From Pseudodesulfovibrio hydrargyri (GTDB taxonomy: Bacteria > Desulfobacterota > Desulfovibrionia > Desulfovibrionales > Desulfovibrionaceae), in the NCBI RefSeq assembly GCF_001874525.1, contig NZ_LKAQ01000005.1, forward strand, positions 1 through 64,000: a stretch of 64,000 nt of DNA, given 5' to 3'. Below the pieces are notes generated by a model. That model saw only the letters and a list, made by a program, of their open reading frames with translations. It did not search any database and was not told the DNA's origin. Position 1 is the stretch's first letter, and each line of letters starts with the position of its first letter. Shown piece by piece: positions 26,547 to 36,404 of the stretch. The position numbers and the translations under genes were made by a program.

Positions 26547-26870
26547 ATGCGAGGCAGATTGATATTCGTGGCGCTGCTCGTCGCCATCAACCTTTTCCTG
26601 TTGACCAGGCTCATCTGGAGCGACCAGGGGGTGTTCGCCTATCTGGAGCTGAAGAACCGCTACGAGGTCCTGCGCCGGAAGATCGAGACCGTGGACGCCA
26701 GGAGCCTGGACCTGAGCCAGGAGATCCGCAAGCTCAAGTCGGACAAGGCGTACCAGGAGAAGGTCATTCGAGAGAAGATGAATTTTGTCAAGAAGGACGA
26801 ATTGCTATACATATTCCCGGATGAGAAGGACCAACCTCGCGGAGAAACCGCCGATGTGCAAGAAAATTGA
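26547..26870 (+). CDS. ftsB: FtsB/DivIC-family septum formation protein
   Basis: 107 residues: a short cytoplasmic start, one membrane helix (LIFVALLVAINLFLLTRLIW) and a periplasmic coiled coil (YEVLRRKIETVDARSLDLSQEIRKLKSD), ending with the family-typical FVKKDELLYIFPDE. In the divisome FtsB pairs with FtsL and FtsQ to activate FtsWI. The ATG at 26547 directly follows the preceding stop. The last 17 bases overlap the next gene. Confidence 0.88.
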   Translation: MRGRLIFVALLVAINLFLLTRLIWSDQGVFAYLELKNRYEVLRRKIETVDARSLDLSQEIRKLKSDKAYQEKVIREKMNFVKKDELLYIFPDEKDQPRGETADVQEN

Positions 26871-27645
26871 ATGGTATCAGGAAGTTCTCTCCTTGGAACC
26901 CGGCTCCCGGGTTTTCTTCCCCCTGGCCAAGCTGTTCGTCGAGAACGGGCAGCCCGAGGACGCGGTCAAGACGCTGCGCCAGGGGTTGGACAGGCATCCC
27001 GACTACCTTGAGGCGCGCATGCTCCTGGTGGAGTTGCTGACCGAGCTCGACCGCGAGGCCGAGGTTCACGAGCAGCTGGAGCGGGTCATCAACCCCCTGC
27101 GCGACTATCCCGCGTTCTGGCGCGGCTGGGCACGGAGCCTGCCGCCCGAGCAGCGCGATCTGGCCGTCTTCCTGATGCTGGTGGCCTCCAACCTTTCCGG
27201 CGATACCATCAAGTGGACCGACGTGGTCTTCGAGGGTATCGGCACCCTGGCCGACCGGCTGGTGGGCGCGCCCCTGCCGCCCCCGGTGGACTGCCCGCCG
27301 CCCTTCAGAATGCCCGAGCGCGAGCGGCCGCATTTCGACGAGGACGGCGGACGGCCGGACTTCAGGCCCGGAACCGGCTCGTTCCGGACCAAGACCATGG
27401 CCGATCTGCTCGCCTCCCAGGGGGACGTGGAGGGCGCACTTGAAATCTACCGGGATTTGTTGCAATCAACCGTGTCCGACGAACGACGCGCCGAGCTGCG
27501 GGACCGGATCGTGCATCTGGAGCGCAACCGGGACGGCAGCGGGCCGGACGCCGATGCGGACGCCTTCAGCGTGCACTCCAAGAATCGGCTGATCAGCACG
27601 CTCGAGACCCTGGCCGCGCGGTTCGAAGCCCGGGTCCAGGGCTAG
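26854..27645 (+). CDS. TPR-repeat protein
   Basis: 263 residues. Two or three tetratricopeptide-like helical pairs lie at 5-75 (FFPLAKLFVENGQPEDAVKTL, then YLEARMLLVELL) and one near 195-215 (MADLLASQGDVEGALEIYRDLL). The middle is a Pro-rich linker. No signal peptide, so probably cytoplasmic and a scaffold for protein-protein contacts. The ATG at 26854 has ggagaaa upstream and overlaps ftsB, which implies coupled translation and a division- or envelope-related role. Confidence 0.78.
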   Translation: MCKKIEWYQEVLSLEPGSRVFFPLAKLFVENGQPEDAVKTLRQGLDRHPDYLEARMLLVELLTELDREAEVHEQLERVINPLRDYPAFWRGWARSLPPEQRDLAVFLMLVASNLSGDTIKWTDVVFEGIGTLADRLVGAPLPPPVDCPPPFRMPERERPHFDEDGGRPDFRPGTGSFRTKTMADLLASQGDVEGALEIYRDLLQSTVSDERRAELRDRIVHLERNRDGSGPDADADAFSVHSKNRLISTLETLAARFEARVQG

Positions 27646-27701
27646 CAAACCTGTAAGGGACGGCCCAGCCTCGCGGCGCGTCCATGCATGAAAGCGGGAA
27701 T

Positions 27702-28490
27702 ATGCGATACCTATTTTTGATCATCCTGGCCGCCGCCACGTTGCTCGGCGGCTGCGGCGTGTGGGACTCCACCACCGAATATACGAAAGAGACCTGGGAG
27801 ACCACGCGCGATTTCGTGAATCCGCCGCCGGTCATCGACACGGACAGCTACCAGTTCACCAATCCCAACCAGGAAAAACTGGCCAAGCTCATCTCTCCGG
27901 TGGACGGTCCCCTGACCACCTTGATCCGGTTCGTGGACGACACGGACACCATGCCCGGCATAGACTGGCTCGACCTGCTCATGGCCCGCTTCCCGTGGGT
28001 CGACCGGGTCCTGGTCACGGACGAGGAGGGGACCATCATCTTCATGCAGCCCCAACTCCCGGTGAAGCGCATCAGCAAGCCGTTGGTCTTCGAAGGGGTC
28101 TGGCGGCAGGTCCGCCTGCTGACCGTGGTGGACTACTCCGACCTCGGCCCCGAAATGTACATCGGGCGGCCCTATTTCGACGACGTCCAGTTCAGCGGGC
28201 TGATCGGCGTGGGGTTCGATCCCCGATCGCTCATGCGCCTGTGTCCGGACCCCAAGGCCCTGATCATCATCCACCCCGGGCACAACGTCTGGACCCTGGG
28301 CGCGGACGTGGACAAGGAAGCTCTGCTGGCCGTGGACTGGGAGGACATCCTCAAGAGCGAGGTCCAGGGGCAGGTCAAGGCCGGCAACCGGTATTACACC
28401 TGGTTGACCCGTTATGTGGGTAAGGATCAGTACATTTACGCTACGGAAAGCGTGGACCCCAACGCAGAGGGAAGCTGGTGGCCATTCTAG
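27702..28490 (+). CDS. Predicted lipoprotein of unknown function
   Basis: 262 residues. The signal peptide [18 protein letters not shown] ends in a lipobox with Cys18, so it is a lipid-anchored envelope protein. The mature part has a helical start ([13 protein letters not shown]) and an alpha/beta domain with [16 protein letters not shown] strands ([17 protein letters not shown]) reminiscent of a sensor fold, but I cannot name the family. The ATG at 27702 has aagcggga upstream. It sits between the TPR gene and fbp. Confidence 0.8.
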   Translation: MRYLFLIILAAATLLGGCGVWDSTTEYTKETWETTRDFVNPPPVIDTDSYQFTNPNQEKLAKLISPVDGPLTTLIRFVDDTDTMPGIDWLDLLMARFPWVDRVLVTDEEGTIIFMQPQLPVKRISKPLVFEGVWRQVRLLTVVDYSDLGPEMYIGRPYFDDVQFSGLIGVGFDPRSLMRLCPDPKALIIIHPGHNVWTLGADVDKEALLAVDWEDILKSEVQGQVKAGNRYYTWLTRYVGKDQYIYATESVDPNAEGSWWPF

Positions 28491-28519
28491 GGGCGCAAAA
28501 CAAACGAGGGGGCAGGCAA

Positions 28520-29551
28520 ATGTCGCAACAGGTAACCGTTACCGAGCATATTCTTCTGCATCAGAAGATGGTGCCGGGCGCAACAGGCCAGTTCACGCGA
28601 CTTTTCAACGAACTCGTGCTCTCCGCCAAGATCATCGGCCGCGCCGTGAACAAGGCGGGACTGGTGGACATTCTCGGCTTCACGGGCGACGTCAACGTTC
28701 AGGGCGAGGAGGTCAAGAAGCTTGACGAGTACGCCAACCGCATCCTCATCCACCGTCTGGCCCGGTCAGGCGTGCTCTGCGCCATGGCCAGCGAGGAGAA
28801 CGCGGACATCATCGAGGTCCCGGAATCCCTGCCGCGCGGCGAATACATCATCATCTTCGATCCCCTGGACGGCTCCTCCAACATCGACGTCAACGTCAAC
28901 ATCGGGACCATCTTTTCCATCTTCAAGCGCAAGAGCGACCCGAACGCGGCGCTCATGTCCAGCGACGTGCTCCAGAAGGGCAGCGAACAGGTGGCCGCGG
29001 GCTACGTGCTCTACGGCTCCTCGACCATGCTGGTATTCACCTGCGGCGACGGCGTGCACGGCTTCACCCTGGACCCGAGCGTGGGCGAGTTTTTGCTCTC
29101 GCACCCGAACATCCGTATCCCGGAGCAAGGCAAGATCTACTCGGTCAACGAGGGGTACGAGCGGTACTGGGACCGCCATACCAAGAAGGCCCTGGCCTAT
29201 TTCAAATCGCCCAAGAACGCCCTGCGCAAGCCGTACTCGGGCCGGTACATCGGCTCCTTGGTGGCGGATTTCCATCGCAACCTGCTCTACGGGGGCATCT
29301 TCATGTATCCCGCCGATCTGCGCGACCCCAAGAAGCCCACGGGCAAGCTGCGGCTGACCTGCGAATGCAACCCCATGGCCTTCCTCGCCGAGCAGGCGGG
29401 CGGCATGGCCGTGGACGGCGTCAACCGGGTCATGGACATCGAGCCCGACCACCTGCACCAGCGCATTCCCTTTTTCTGCGGCTCGCGCAACGACGTCCAG
29501 GTGGTCCAGGAGATCTTCGAATCCGAGTCCCGGAGAAAGAAGAACCGCTGA
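28520..29551 (+). CDS. fbp: Class I fructose-1,6-bisphosphatase
   Basis: 343 residues. The metal and substrate site [23 protein letters not shown] is the class I hallmark, and the [14 protein letters not shown] segment near the C-terminus is also conserved. It dephosphorylates fructose-1,6-bisphosphate for gluconeogenesis. The ATG at 28520 follows cgagggggcaggca. Its TGA stop overlaps the ATG of tsaD by one base. Confidence 0.96.
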   Translation: MSQQVTVTEHILLHQKMVPGATGQFTRLFNELVLSAKIIGRAVNKAGLVDILGFTGDVNVQGEEVKKLDEYANRILIHRLARSGVLCAMASEENADIIEVPESLPRGEYIIIFDPLDGSSNIDVNVNIGTIFSIFKRKSDPNAALMSSDVLQKGSEQVAAGYVLYGSSTMLVFTCGDGVHGFTLDPSVGEFLLSHPNIRIPEQGKIYSVNEGYERYWDRHTKKALAYFKSPKNALRKPYSGRYIGSLVADFHRNLLYGGIFMYPADLRDPKKPTGKLRLTCECNPMAFLAEQAGGMAVDGVNRVMDIEPDHLHQRIPFFCGSRNDVQVVQEIFESESRRKKNR

Positions 29552-30642
29552 TGCTCATCCTCGGTATCGAGACCTCCTGCGACGAGACAGCCGTGGCCCT
29601 GGTCCGAGACGGCCGCCTGCTGGGGCAGGAGCTGGCCACCCAGGTGGACACGCACGCCCTGTTCGGCGGCGTGGTCCCGGAGATCGCGTCCAGGGAGCAT
29701 CTGCGCGTCCTGCCCCGGCTCTACCAGGAGCTGATGCGCAAGACCGGCGTGAGCGCCGATGACCTGGACGGCGTGGCTGTGGCGCGCGGACCGGGCCTGC
29801 TCGGCAGCCTGCTGGTCGGCGTGAGCTTCGCCAAGGGGCTGAGCCTGGCGTGCGGCGCGCCGCTGATCGGGGTCAACCACCTCTGGGCGCATCTGCTCGC
29901 GCCCGGGCTGGAAGGGGAGCTCCGGTTCCCGGCCCTGGGGCTGCTCGTCTCGGGCGGGCACACCCACATCTACCTGGTCAAGTCGCCCACGGAGTTTACG
30001 CTGCTCGGCCGCACCCTGGACGACGCGGCCGGTGAGGCCTTTGACAAGACCGCGAAGATGTTGAATTTCCCATACCCGGGCGGACGTTACATCGACGAGC
30101 TCGCCCAGGAGGCCGAACCGGATACGGGGCTGTTTCCCCGGCCGTACATCGACAACCCGACCCTGGATTTCAGCTTCAGCGGGCTCAAGACCGCCGTGGC
30201 CAACTTTGTCGCCGAGCACCCGGAACTGGTCTTCGGGACCATGGCCGACCCGCAGGCCGTGGCCGACCTGCCCGCGCAGCGGCGGGCCGCCCTGGCCCGG
30301 GTCTGCGCCTCCTTCAACTGGAGCGTGGCCGACACCCTGCGTATCAAGGTGGAGCGCGCCCTGAAACAGGTGGGCGAGGTCCGGAGCCTGATCGTGGCCG
30401 GGGGCGTGGCCGCCAACACGGGCGTGCGCGAGGCCATGCGCGGGGTGGCCGAGGCTGGCGGCATTGAGCTGACCCTGCCTGGCCTGGCCCTGTGCACGGA
30501 CAACGGGGCCATGGTCGCCCATGCCGGATGGCTGTTGGCCAAGGCGGGCTACCGACACGGCCTGGACCTTGAGGCTATACCCCGGGGGCGTATTGTTCCA
30601 CTAGACTGGGAACGGGTGCGAGCGGATGCCCGGGAGTCGTGA
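29551..30642 (+). CDS. tsaD: TsaD, tRNA threonylcarbamoyladenosine transferase subunit
   Basis: 363 residues of the Kae1/TsaD ASKHA fold. [13 protein letters not shown] opens the ATP site; the metal-binding histidines are His110 and His114 (NHLWAHLL), with [10 protein letters not shown] and the C-terminal CTDNGAMVA motif. With TsaB, TsaC and TsaE it makes t6A37 in ANN-decoding tRNAs. Coupled to fbp by a TGATG junction. Confidence 0.96.
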   Translation: MLILGIETSCDETAVALVRDGRLLGQELATQVDTHALFGGVVPEIASREHLRVLPRLYQELMRKTGVSADDLDGVAVARGPGLLGSLLVGVSFAKGLSLACGAPLIGVNHLWAHLLAPGLEGELRFPALGLLVSGGHTHIYLVKSPTEFTLLGRTLDDAAGEAFDKTAKMLNFPYPGGRYIDELAQEAEPDTGLFPRPYIDNPTLDFSFSGLKTAVANFVAEHPELVFGTMADPQAVADLPAQRRAALARVCASFNWSVADTLRIKVERALKQVGEVRSLIVAGGVAANTGVREAMRGVAEAGGIELTLPGLALCTDNGAMVAHAGWLLAKAGYRHGLDLEAIPRGRIVPLDWERVRADARES

Positions 30643-30658
30643 AAATTCCCGGCACGCC

Positions 30659-30688
30659 TTGACAGTAGGGTACATGCGGACCTATTTT
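30659..30688 (+). promoter_or_regulatory. Sigma-70 promoter for trxA-trxB
   Basis: TTGACA at 30659-30664 and TATTTT at 30683-30688 with an 18-base spacer, about 100 bases before trxA. Confidence 0.65.
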
Positions 30689-30786
30689 AAATAAATTGCG
30701 AAAACGATTGCGGCATGGCGCCGCTCCGGCGTCGCCGGACCACGAGAATACAAAGGCCGTTGGCCGAGTAAAAAAAGGAGAACTTC

Positions 30787-31107
30787 ATGGCGAACCAGAT
30801 CACCGACGGTAGTTTTGAGCAGGACGTTCTGCAGAGCGACATCCCGGTCCTCATCGATTTCTGGGCGCCCTGGTGCGGTCCCTGTCGTGCCATGGGTCCC
30901 GTCATCGACGAACTGGCCGAGGAATTCGACGGCCAGGTCAAGATCGTCAAGATGAACGTTGACGAGAATTCCGCCACTCCCGGCAAGTACGGCATCCGCG
31001 CCATCCCCACTCTGATCCTGTTCAAGGGCGGCGAAGTCGTCGACCAGTCCACCGGTGCCGTTTCCAAAAGCAGCATCAAGGAAATGATCACGAAAAAGGC
31101 GCTGTAA
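30787..31107 (+). CDS. trxA: Thioredoxin
   Basis: 106 residues, complete thioredoxin fold with the active-site WCGPC (Cys30, Cys33) and the cis-proline loop AIPTLILF. Reduces protein disulfides in the cytoplasm. The ATG at 30787 follows aaaaaaggagaacttc. Its reductase trxB begins 3 bases after the stop. Confidence 0.97.
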   Translation: MANQITDGSFEQDVLQSDIPVLIDFWAPWCGPCRAMGPVIDELAEEFDGQVKIVKMNVDENSATPGKYGIRAIPTLILFKGGEVVDQSTGAVSKSSIKEMITKKAL

Positions 31108-31110
31108 TCG

Positions 31111-32028
31111 ATGAAATCTTATGACGCCGTAGTCATAGGGGGCGGCCCGGCAGGAATGACGGCTGCCCTTTATCTTTTACGGGCCGGAGTGAAGACCGCC
31201 ATGGTCGAGAAACTGTCCCCCGGCGGGCAGGTTCTGATGACCGCGGAGATCGAGAACTACCCCGGGTTCCCCAAGGGGCTCCAGGGGTGGGAGCTGGCGG
31301 ACAAGTTCGCCAACCATCTTGAGGACTATGATCTGCACCGGATCAACGACGAGGTCAAAGAGATCAAGGTCGGCGCTCCTTGGCACACCATCGTGGTGGG
31401 CGACGAGGAAGTCCAGGCCAAGACCGTGGTTCTGGCCACCGGATCGCGGTATCGCAAGCTCGGCGTGCCCGGCGAGGAACGACTGCTCGGACGGGGCGTG
31501 TCCTATTGCGCCCTGTGCGACGGCAACTTCTTCCGGGGCCGGGAGGTGGCCGTCATCGGCGGCGGCAATTCCGCTCTCGAGGAAGCCCTGTATCTGGCCC
31601 GCCTGGTGAACAAGGTCTACCTCGTCCATAGGCGCCAGGATTTTCGCGGCCACATCTGCTACCAGAAGAAATGCTTCACCCACGAAAAGATCGAGGTCAT
31701 CCGCAACAAGGTGGTCGAGGAGATCGTGGGCGGGAGCGACGTGGAGGCCCTGGCCCTGCGCGATGTCGGCGACGGCGTACGGTCCCGCCTCGAACTGGAC
31801 GGCGTGTTTGTCTTCGTCGGGTTCGAACCGATCATGGACTTCGTGCCCAAGGATATCGAGATGGTTTCCAACGGAATCGTGACCGACGTGGAGATGCGCA
31901 CCAACGTGCCCGGCATCTTCGCCGCCGGCGATATCCGGGCCAAGCAGTGCCGCCAGGTGGCTTCCGCCGTGGGCGATGGGGCGACCGCCGCCACCGCCGC
32001 CTTTTCCTATCTTGAGAAATTGGACTAG
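31111..32028 (+). CDS. trxB: Thioredoxin-disulfide reductase
   Basis: 305 residues. FAD-binding VIGGGPAGMTAA near the N-terminus, redox-active CALC (Cys133, Cys136) in SYCALCDG where CATC is more common, NAD(P)H-binding GGGNSALEEALYL, HRRQDFRG as the phosphate-binding site, and a C-terminal FAAGDIR flavin motif. The HRRxxFR arrangement favours NADPH. Forms an operon with trxA. Confidence 0.95.
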   Translation: MKSYDAVVIGGGPAGMTAALYLLRAGVKTAMVEKLSPGGQVLMTAEIENYPGFPKGLQGWELADKFANHLEDYDLHRINDEVKEIKVGAPWHTIVVGDEEVQAKTVVLATGSRYRKLGVPGEERLLGRGVSYCALCDGNFFRGREVAVIGGGNSALEEALYLARLVNKVYLVHRRQDFRGHICYQKKCFTHEKIEVIRNKVVEEIVGGSDVEALALRDVGDGVRSRLELDGVFVFVGFEPIMDFVPKDIEMVSNGIVTDVEMRTNVPGIFAAGDIRAKQCRQVASAVGDGATAATAAFSYLEKLD

Positions 32029-32036
32029 GAGTCCCC

Positions 32037-32765
32037 ATGCGTCGAATAATGGCCCCCGTCCTTTTGCTCGTCCTGTTGTCCCTTACGGGATGCATGCTGA
32101 TCGACAGCTATTTCCTGCCTCCGCCGGAGGATACGGCCCAGGAGCTGTACGAGGCGGGCATGGCGGCCATGGACGAGAAGAACTACGGGGATGCCCAGGA
32201 TTACTTCTCGAAACTGAAGGATCGGTTTCCGTTCAGCCCGTTCTCCCTCAAGGGCGAACTGGCTCTGGGCGACGCCTACTACCTGGACGAGGACTACGTG
32301 CACGCCCTGGAGGCGTACAAGGAGTTCGAGGCTCTGCACCCCAGCAACGAGAACATTCCCTACGTGCTCTTCCAGATAGCCAGCACCGATGTTTCCATGT
32401 TCAAGACCATCGACAGGCGGCAGGAGAACGTCAAGGAAGGGCTGGAGTATCTTTACCGGCTGGTGGAGACCTATCCCAAGTCCGAGTACGCCGAGGCGGC
32501 CAAGGAGATGATCACCAAGAGCCGCCGCATCCTGGCCGAGCACGAGATATTCGTTGCCGACTTCTTCTGGCGCACGGAACAGTACGGCCCGGCCTGGCAC
32601 CGCTACCAGTACGTGGTGGAGAACTTCTCGGATATCACGGAGCTGCGCGATTACGCCATCAAGCGGGCCGAATACTCCTACTTCGAATACCAGAAGACCT
32701 TGTCCGATGACGAGCGCCAGCGTATCCAGGGGAGTTGGAAGCTCTGGCTCAAGCAGTGGCTCTAG
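32037..32765 (+). CDS. bamD: BamD-like outer-membrane assembly lipoprotein
   Basis: 242 residues. The lipoprotein signal ends at Cys19 (LSLTGC). The mature part is a run of TPR units: AQELYEAGMAAMDEKNYGDA, FSLKGELALGDAYYLDEDYVHALEAYKEF, and VETYPKSEYAEAAKEMI, as in BamD/YfiO of the beta-barrel assembly machine. The ATG at 32037 is 8 bases after trxB, so it belongs to that operon. Confidence 0.88.
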   Translation: MRRIMAPVLLLVLLSLTGCMLIDSYFLPPPEDTAQELYEAGMAAMDEKNYGDAQDYFSKLKDRFPFSPFSLKGELALGDAYYLDEDYVHALEAYKEFEALHPSNENIPYVLFQIASTDVSMFKTIDRRQENVKEGLEYLYRLVETYPKSEYAEAAKEMITKSRRILAEHEIFVADFFWRTEQYGPAWHRYQYVVENFSDITELRDYAIKRAEYSYFEYQKTLSDDERQRIQGSWKLWLKQWL

Positions 32766-32799
32766 CCACTGCCCAACCCTTCAACCGTTGGCGGTTCCC

Positions 32800-33663
32800 A
32801 TGCCCGACCCCGCACTGTCACTGCCCGACCTGTTAGGCGAGTCCCTGGTGGACGACGCCCTGTTCGCGGCGGCCTATGCGGAGTCCTCGGATAGGGAACG
32901 CGCCCTGATGAAGACCTGCATCGCCCGCTTGTACGACTGGTACGGGCCGCGCAAGGACACGGCCCGCGAGGTCGCCACGCGTTGGCGCGGCGGCTTCGGA
33001 TCGGTGAGCCGGTCCGCGCCCGTGGATTTCGCCCTGGTCCTGTTCGACGAAAACTTTGTTTCCCCGGCCCGGCTGCTGGCCGCGCTGGTCCCTGCGGCGG
33101 CCTGCGGCGTGCCGTGCGTCCTGGCCGTCCGGATGAACGCCGTGGGAGATTGGGCGCGTCCGCTGCTCACGGCCATGGAACTGGCCGGGCAGGAATTGGT
33201 GGCCGACCTGACCGGGGAGGACCTCTCCAGCCTGCTCGACGACTTGGCGCAAGCCAAGGCGAGCGGGGCGGTGGCCGATCTGACCGGACGGCCCGGCCTG
33301 TGCGCCGGGCGGAGCGGGCTGGCCGTGCACACCCCGGCCTTTGACCGCACGGCCGCGCTGTACCTGGACGACCCGAATACCTTCGACCTCGAGGCCCTGG
33401 CCTTCATTCATCCCGACACCGCGTTCACCGTGTTCGGGGCCGACATCCCCCTGCCCGGCGGATTCGTCCGGGGCGGGAAGGATTTCCCGGCTTTCCTGGA
33501 CGCGGTCCGCGACGTGGCTTTTGTTCCCGCCGACCGGATCGGCGACGCCCTTGACCGCGCCCGGCTCGTTTTCGGGCCCGGCCAGGAAGGGTGCTGGGTC
33601 TGGCCGGAACTGCATCCCGGGTTTTTCCTTCACCACCGCACCGCCTGGACCATCGGAGACTGA
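32800..33663 (+). CDS. Hypothetical protein between bamD and fusA
   Basis: 287 residues, not recognised. Helical N-terminus ([21 protein letters not shown]), then an alpha/beta segment ([38 protein letters not shown], interrupted here only by description) that resembles Rossmann-like enzymes, and a C-terminus with a [20 protein letters not shown] motif. A distant link to dehydrogenase-type folds is possible but not supportable by eye. The ATG at 32800 is 34 bases after bamD and the stop is 2 bases before the EF-G gene. Confidence 0.72.
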   Translation: MPDPALSLPDLLGESLVDDALFAAAYAESSDRERALMKTCIARLYDWYGPRKDTAREVATRWRGGFGSVSRSAPVDFALVLFDENFVSPARLLAALVPAAACGVPCVLAVRMNAVGDWARPLLTAMELAGQELVADLTGEDLSSLLDDLAQAKASGAVADLTGRPGLCAGRSGLAVHTPAFDRTAALYLDDPNTFDLEALAFIHPDTAFTVFGADIPLPGGFVRGGKDFPAFLDAVRDVAFVPADRIGDALDRARLVFGPGQEGCWVWPELHPGFFLHHRTAWTIGD

Positions 33664-33665
33664 TC

Positions 33666-35717
33666 GTGAGCAAGAGCAACGCCCCTTCGGCGAAGGTTCT
33701 CGGCAACCTCCGCAATATCGGCATCATCGCGCACATCGATGCCGGAAAGACCACGTTGACCGAGCGAATTCTCTATTATTCCGGAAGGATTCATCGCATC
33801 GGCGAAGTCCATGAGGGCACGGCCACCATGGATTACATGCCCGAGGAACAGGAGCGCGGCATCACCATCACCTCGGCCGTGACCTCCTGCCAGTGGGACC
33901 CGTGCATGATCAACATCATCGACACGCCGGGCCACGTGGACTTCACCATCGAGGTGGAGCGCTCCCTGCGCGTGCTCGACGGGGCCGTGGGCGTGTTCTG
34001 CGGGGTCAGCGGCGTGGAGCCGCAGTCCGAGACCGTCTGGCGGCAGTCCGAGTCCTACCACGTGCCCAAGCTGGCTTTCGTCAACAAGATGGACCGGCTG
34101 GGCGCGGACTTCGAGGGCGTGCTCGACGACATGGTCCGCAAGCTGCGGGCCAACCCCGTGGCCGTCCAGTACCCGGACGGCGAGGGCCAGGAATTTTCCG
34201 GCGTGTTCGACCTCGCGACCATGGAGCGGCTCGAGTTCGACCAGGGAGTCAGCGGCGCGGCCTATACCCGCACCCCGGTCAGCGAGGAGCAGGCCGCCAT
34301 GCTTTCGCCCTGGCGCGAGAAGCTCATCGAGGTCGCCGCCGAGGAGGACGAGACCATCCTCGACCTGTACCTGTCCGGCGAGGACGTGCCCGTCGACAGG
34401 ATCCACGCGGCCCTGCGCAAGGCCACCCTGGCGCGCCGGATCGTGCCCGTGCTGGTCGGCTCGGCGCTCAAGAACATCGGCGTGCAGCCGGTGCTCGACG
34501 CGGTCTGCCGCTACCTGCCCAGCCCGCTCGATGTCCCGCCCGCCACCGGCGTGGACCCGGTCTCGCACAAGAAGAAGCATTTCGAGGTCTCCTCCAAGGA
34601 GCCCTTGTCCGCCCTGGTCTTCAAGGTGGCCATGGACTCCGGCCGCAAGCTGGCCATGATGCGCATCTATTCGGGCCGCATCGAGGCGGGCGGAACCGTG
34701 TACAACGTCACCCAGGACCAGGACGAGCGCGTGGCCCGGCTCTTCCGGCTGCACGCCGGGCGCAAGGAGAAGATCGACGTGGCGTTCGCGGGCGACATGG
34801 TGGCTGCGGCGGGCATGAAGTTCGCCCGTACCGGCGACACCCTGTGCGACCGATCCTCGCCGGTCATCCTCGAGCAGATCGCGGACTACAAGCCGGTCAT
34901 CTCCCTGGCCATTGAGCCGCGCAACACCGAAGAGGGCGAGAAGCTCGACGAGGTTCTGGAAAAGTATCTCCTGGAAGACCCGACCCTGGACCTGACGCAC
35001 GACGAGGACACGGGCCAGATTATTCTGTCCGGCATGGGCGAGCTGCATCTGGAGGTCGTCCTGGAACGGCTCGGGCGTGAGTACAAACTCGAACCACGCG
35101 CGGGCAAGCCCCAGGTGGTCTACCAGGAGACCATCGGCGCCAAGGGCAAGGGCAAGGGCGTGTTCAGCCGCGAGTTGGGCGAGGTCATGCATTTCGGCGC
35201 GGTGGAGCTCTCTGTGGAGCCGCTGCCGCGCGACAGGGAGCGGACCATCTCGTTCGAGGTGGATACCGAGGCCTGGCCCGCCGCATGGCTGGAAGCGGTG
35301 GAGGACGGAATCACCGACGGCCTGCAGAGCGGCGTGATCCGTGGGTACCCGGTGCAGAACGTCCGCGTCCGGGTGCTCGGCCTGGAGCGGCGGGAGGGCG
35401 AGTCGAGCCCGGTGGGCTACCGCATGGCCTCGGCCATGGCCCTCAAGGAGGCTTTGTCGCTGGCCGATCCCAAGCTGATGGAGCCGATCATGTGGGTGGA
35501 GATTTCCGTGCCCGAGGAGTTTGTCGGCGATGTGGTCGGCCTGCTCGGTTCCAAGGGGGCCAAGATCGAGAACATGATCGACCGGGCCGGGCTCAAGATC
35601 GTCCAGGGGCTGGCCCCGCTGGGCAAACTGTTCGGCTTTTCCACGGACCTGCGCTCGGCCACTCAGGGCCGGGCCGGATTTCTGATGAAATTTTCACGTT
35701 TTGACGTCCTGGAGTAG
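33666..35717 (+). CDS. fusA: Elongation factor G paralogue (EF-G2 type)
   Basis: 683 residues with all five EF-G domains. GTPase motifs: [19 protein letters not shown] (G1), EEQERGITI (switch), [10 protein letters not shown] (G3), NKMDR (G4), and a G5 region. It lies outside a ribosomal-protein (str) operon, which is where the main fusA usually lives, so it is probably a second EF-G with a specialised role in translocation or ribosome recycling. The start is GTG at 33666, two bases after the preceding stop. Confidence 0.85.
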   Translation: MSKSNAPSAKVLGNLRNIGIIAHIDAGKTTLTERILYYSGRIHRIGEVHEGTATMDYMPEEQERGITITSAVTSCQWDPCMINIIDTPGHVDFTIEVERSLRVLDGAVGVFCGVSGVEPQSETVWRQSESYHVPKLAFVNKMDRLGADFEGVLDDMVRKLRANPVAVQYPDGEGQEFSGVFDLATMERLEFDQGVSGAAYTRTPVSEEQAAMLSPWREKLIEVAAEEDETILDLYLSGEDVPVDRIHAALRKATLARRIVPVLVGSALKNIGVQPVLDAVCRYLPSPLDVPPATGVDPVSHKKKHFEVSSKEPLSALVFKVAMDSGRKLAMMRIYSGRIEAGGTVYNVTQDQDERVARLFRLHAGRKEKIDVAFAGDMVAAAGMKFARTGDTLCDRSSPVILEQIADYKPVISLAIEPRNTEEGEKLDEVLEKYLLEDPTLDLTHDEDTGQIILSGMGELHLEVVLERLGREYKLEPRAGKPQVVYQETIGAKGKGKGVFSRELGEVMHFGAVELSVEPLPRDRERTISFEVDTEAWPAAWLEAVEDGITDGLQSGVIRGYPVQNVRVRVLGLERREGESSPVGYRMASAMALKEALSLADPKLMEPIMWVEISVPEEFVGDVVGLLGSKGAKIENMIDRAGLKIVQGLAPLGKLFGFSTDLRSATQGRAGFLMKFSRFDVLE

Positions 35718-35720
35718 GTC

Positions 35721-36260
35721 TTGACCGAGAGGACAAGTCGTAGGACGCCTCCGGACAAGCCGTCCGGCAGATCCTTCCGGGACAGGTGGAAGGGCGGCAA
35801 GCGCTGGATGCGGTATTGGTATCTGCGCATCATGCGCCAGAACTCGTCGCCCAAGAACCTGGCCGCCGCCTGCGCGTTGGGCATGTTTATCGGCGCGCTG
35901 CCCATCATCCCGTTCCAGTCCGTGGTGGTCATCGCCCTGGCCTTTGTTCTGCGGGTCAACAAGCTGGCGGCCTGGCTGGCCACCTGCTATTCCAACGCGG
36001 CCACCATGGTCCCGTTCTACTATTTCCTCTATGAGGTGGGCCAGGCGGTCACCCCCTTCCGTAACGTGGCCTTCGATCCCGACAAGCTCCGCATGGTCGA
36101 CATGATCCATGCGGGCTGGCAGGTCTTCGGGGTCATGTTCGCGGGCGGCCTGGCCTTCGGCATTCCGGCCACCATCGCCACCTATTTTCTCTCTCTGTTC
36201 GCCATCCGCCGCTACCGCAGGCGGCGGGCCGTCCGCATCCTGCGCAAACGCGAGGAATAG
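35721..36260 (+). CDS. DUF2062 membrane protein
   Basis: 179 residues. A basic N-terminus (about 1-45) leads into the DUF2062 signature SSPKNLAAACALGMFIGALPIIPFQSVVVIALAF and further helices (GVMFAGGLAFGIPATIATYFLSLFAI), ending in an Arg-rich tail. Family function unknown; likely an inner-membrane protein. The start is TTG at 35721 with ctggagtagg just upstream, 3 bases after the EF-G stop. Confidence 0.83.
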   Translation: MTERTSRRTPPDKPSGRSFRDRWKGGKRWMRYWYLRIMRQNSSPKNLAAACALGMFIGALPIIPFQSVVVIALAFVLRVNKLAAWLATCYSNAATMVPFYYFLYEVGQAVTPFRNVAFDPDKLRMVDMIHAGWQVFGVMFAGGLAFGIPATIATYFLSLFAIRRYRRRRAVRILRKREE

Positions 36261-36313
36261 CCCGTCCTCCTTTCTCCTTTTCCCGCAACCGGACGAGACG
36301 GACTTTTTCGTCC

Positions 36314-36319
36314 TATAAT
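36314..36319 (+). promoter_or_regulatory. TATAAT box upstream of the chemoreceptor gene
   Basis: A perfect -10 hexamer about 85 bases before the start; no good -35 partner. A small hairpin (CCCC/GGGG, 36329-36341) follows in the leader. Confidence 0.4.
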
Positions 36320-36404
36320 TGCCAATATCCCCAAAGAGGGGTAATGGTGGCCCGGTATGTGTTTTTCAATTCACCATCCACAGCATCGCACGGGAGCCAG
36401 TTGA

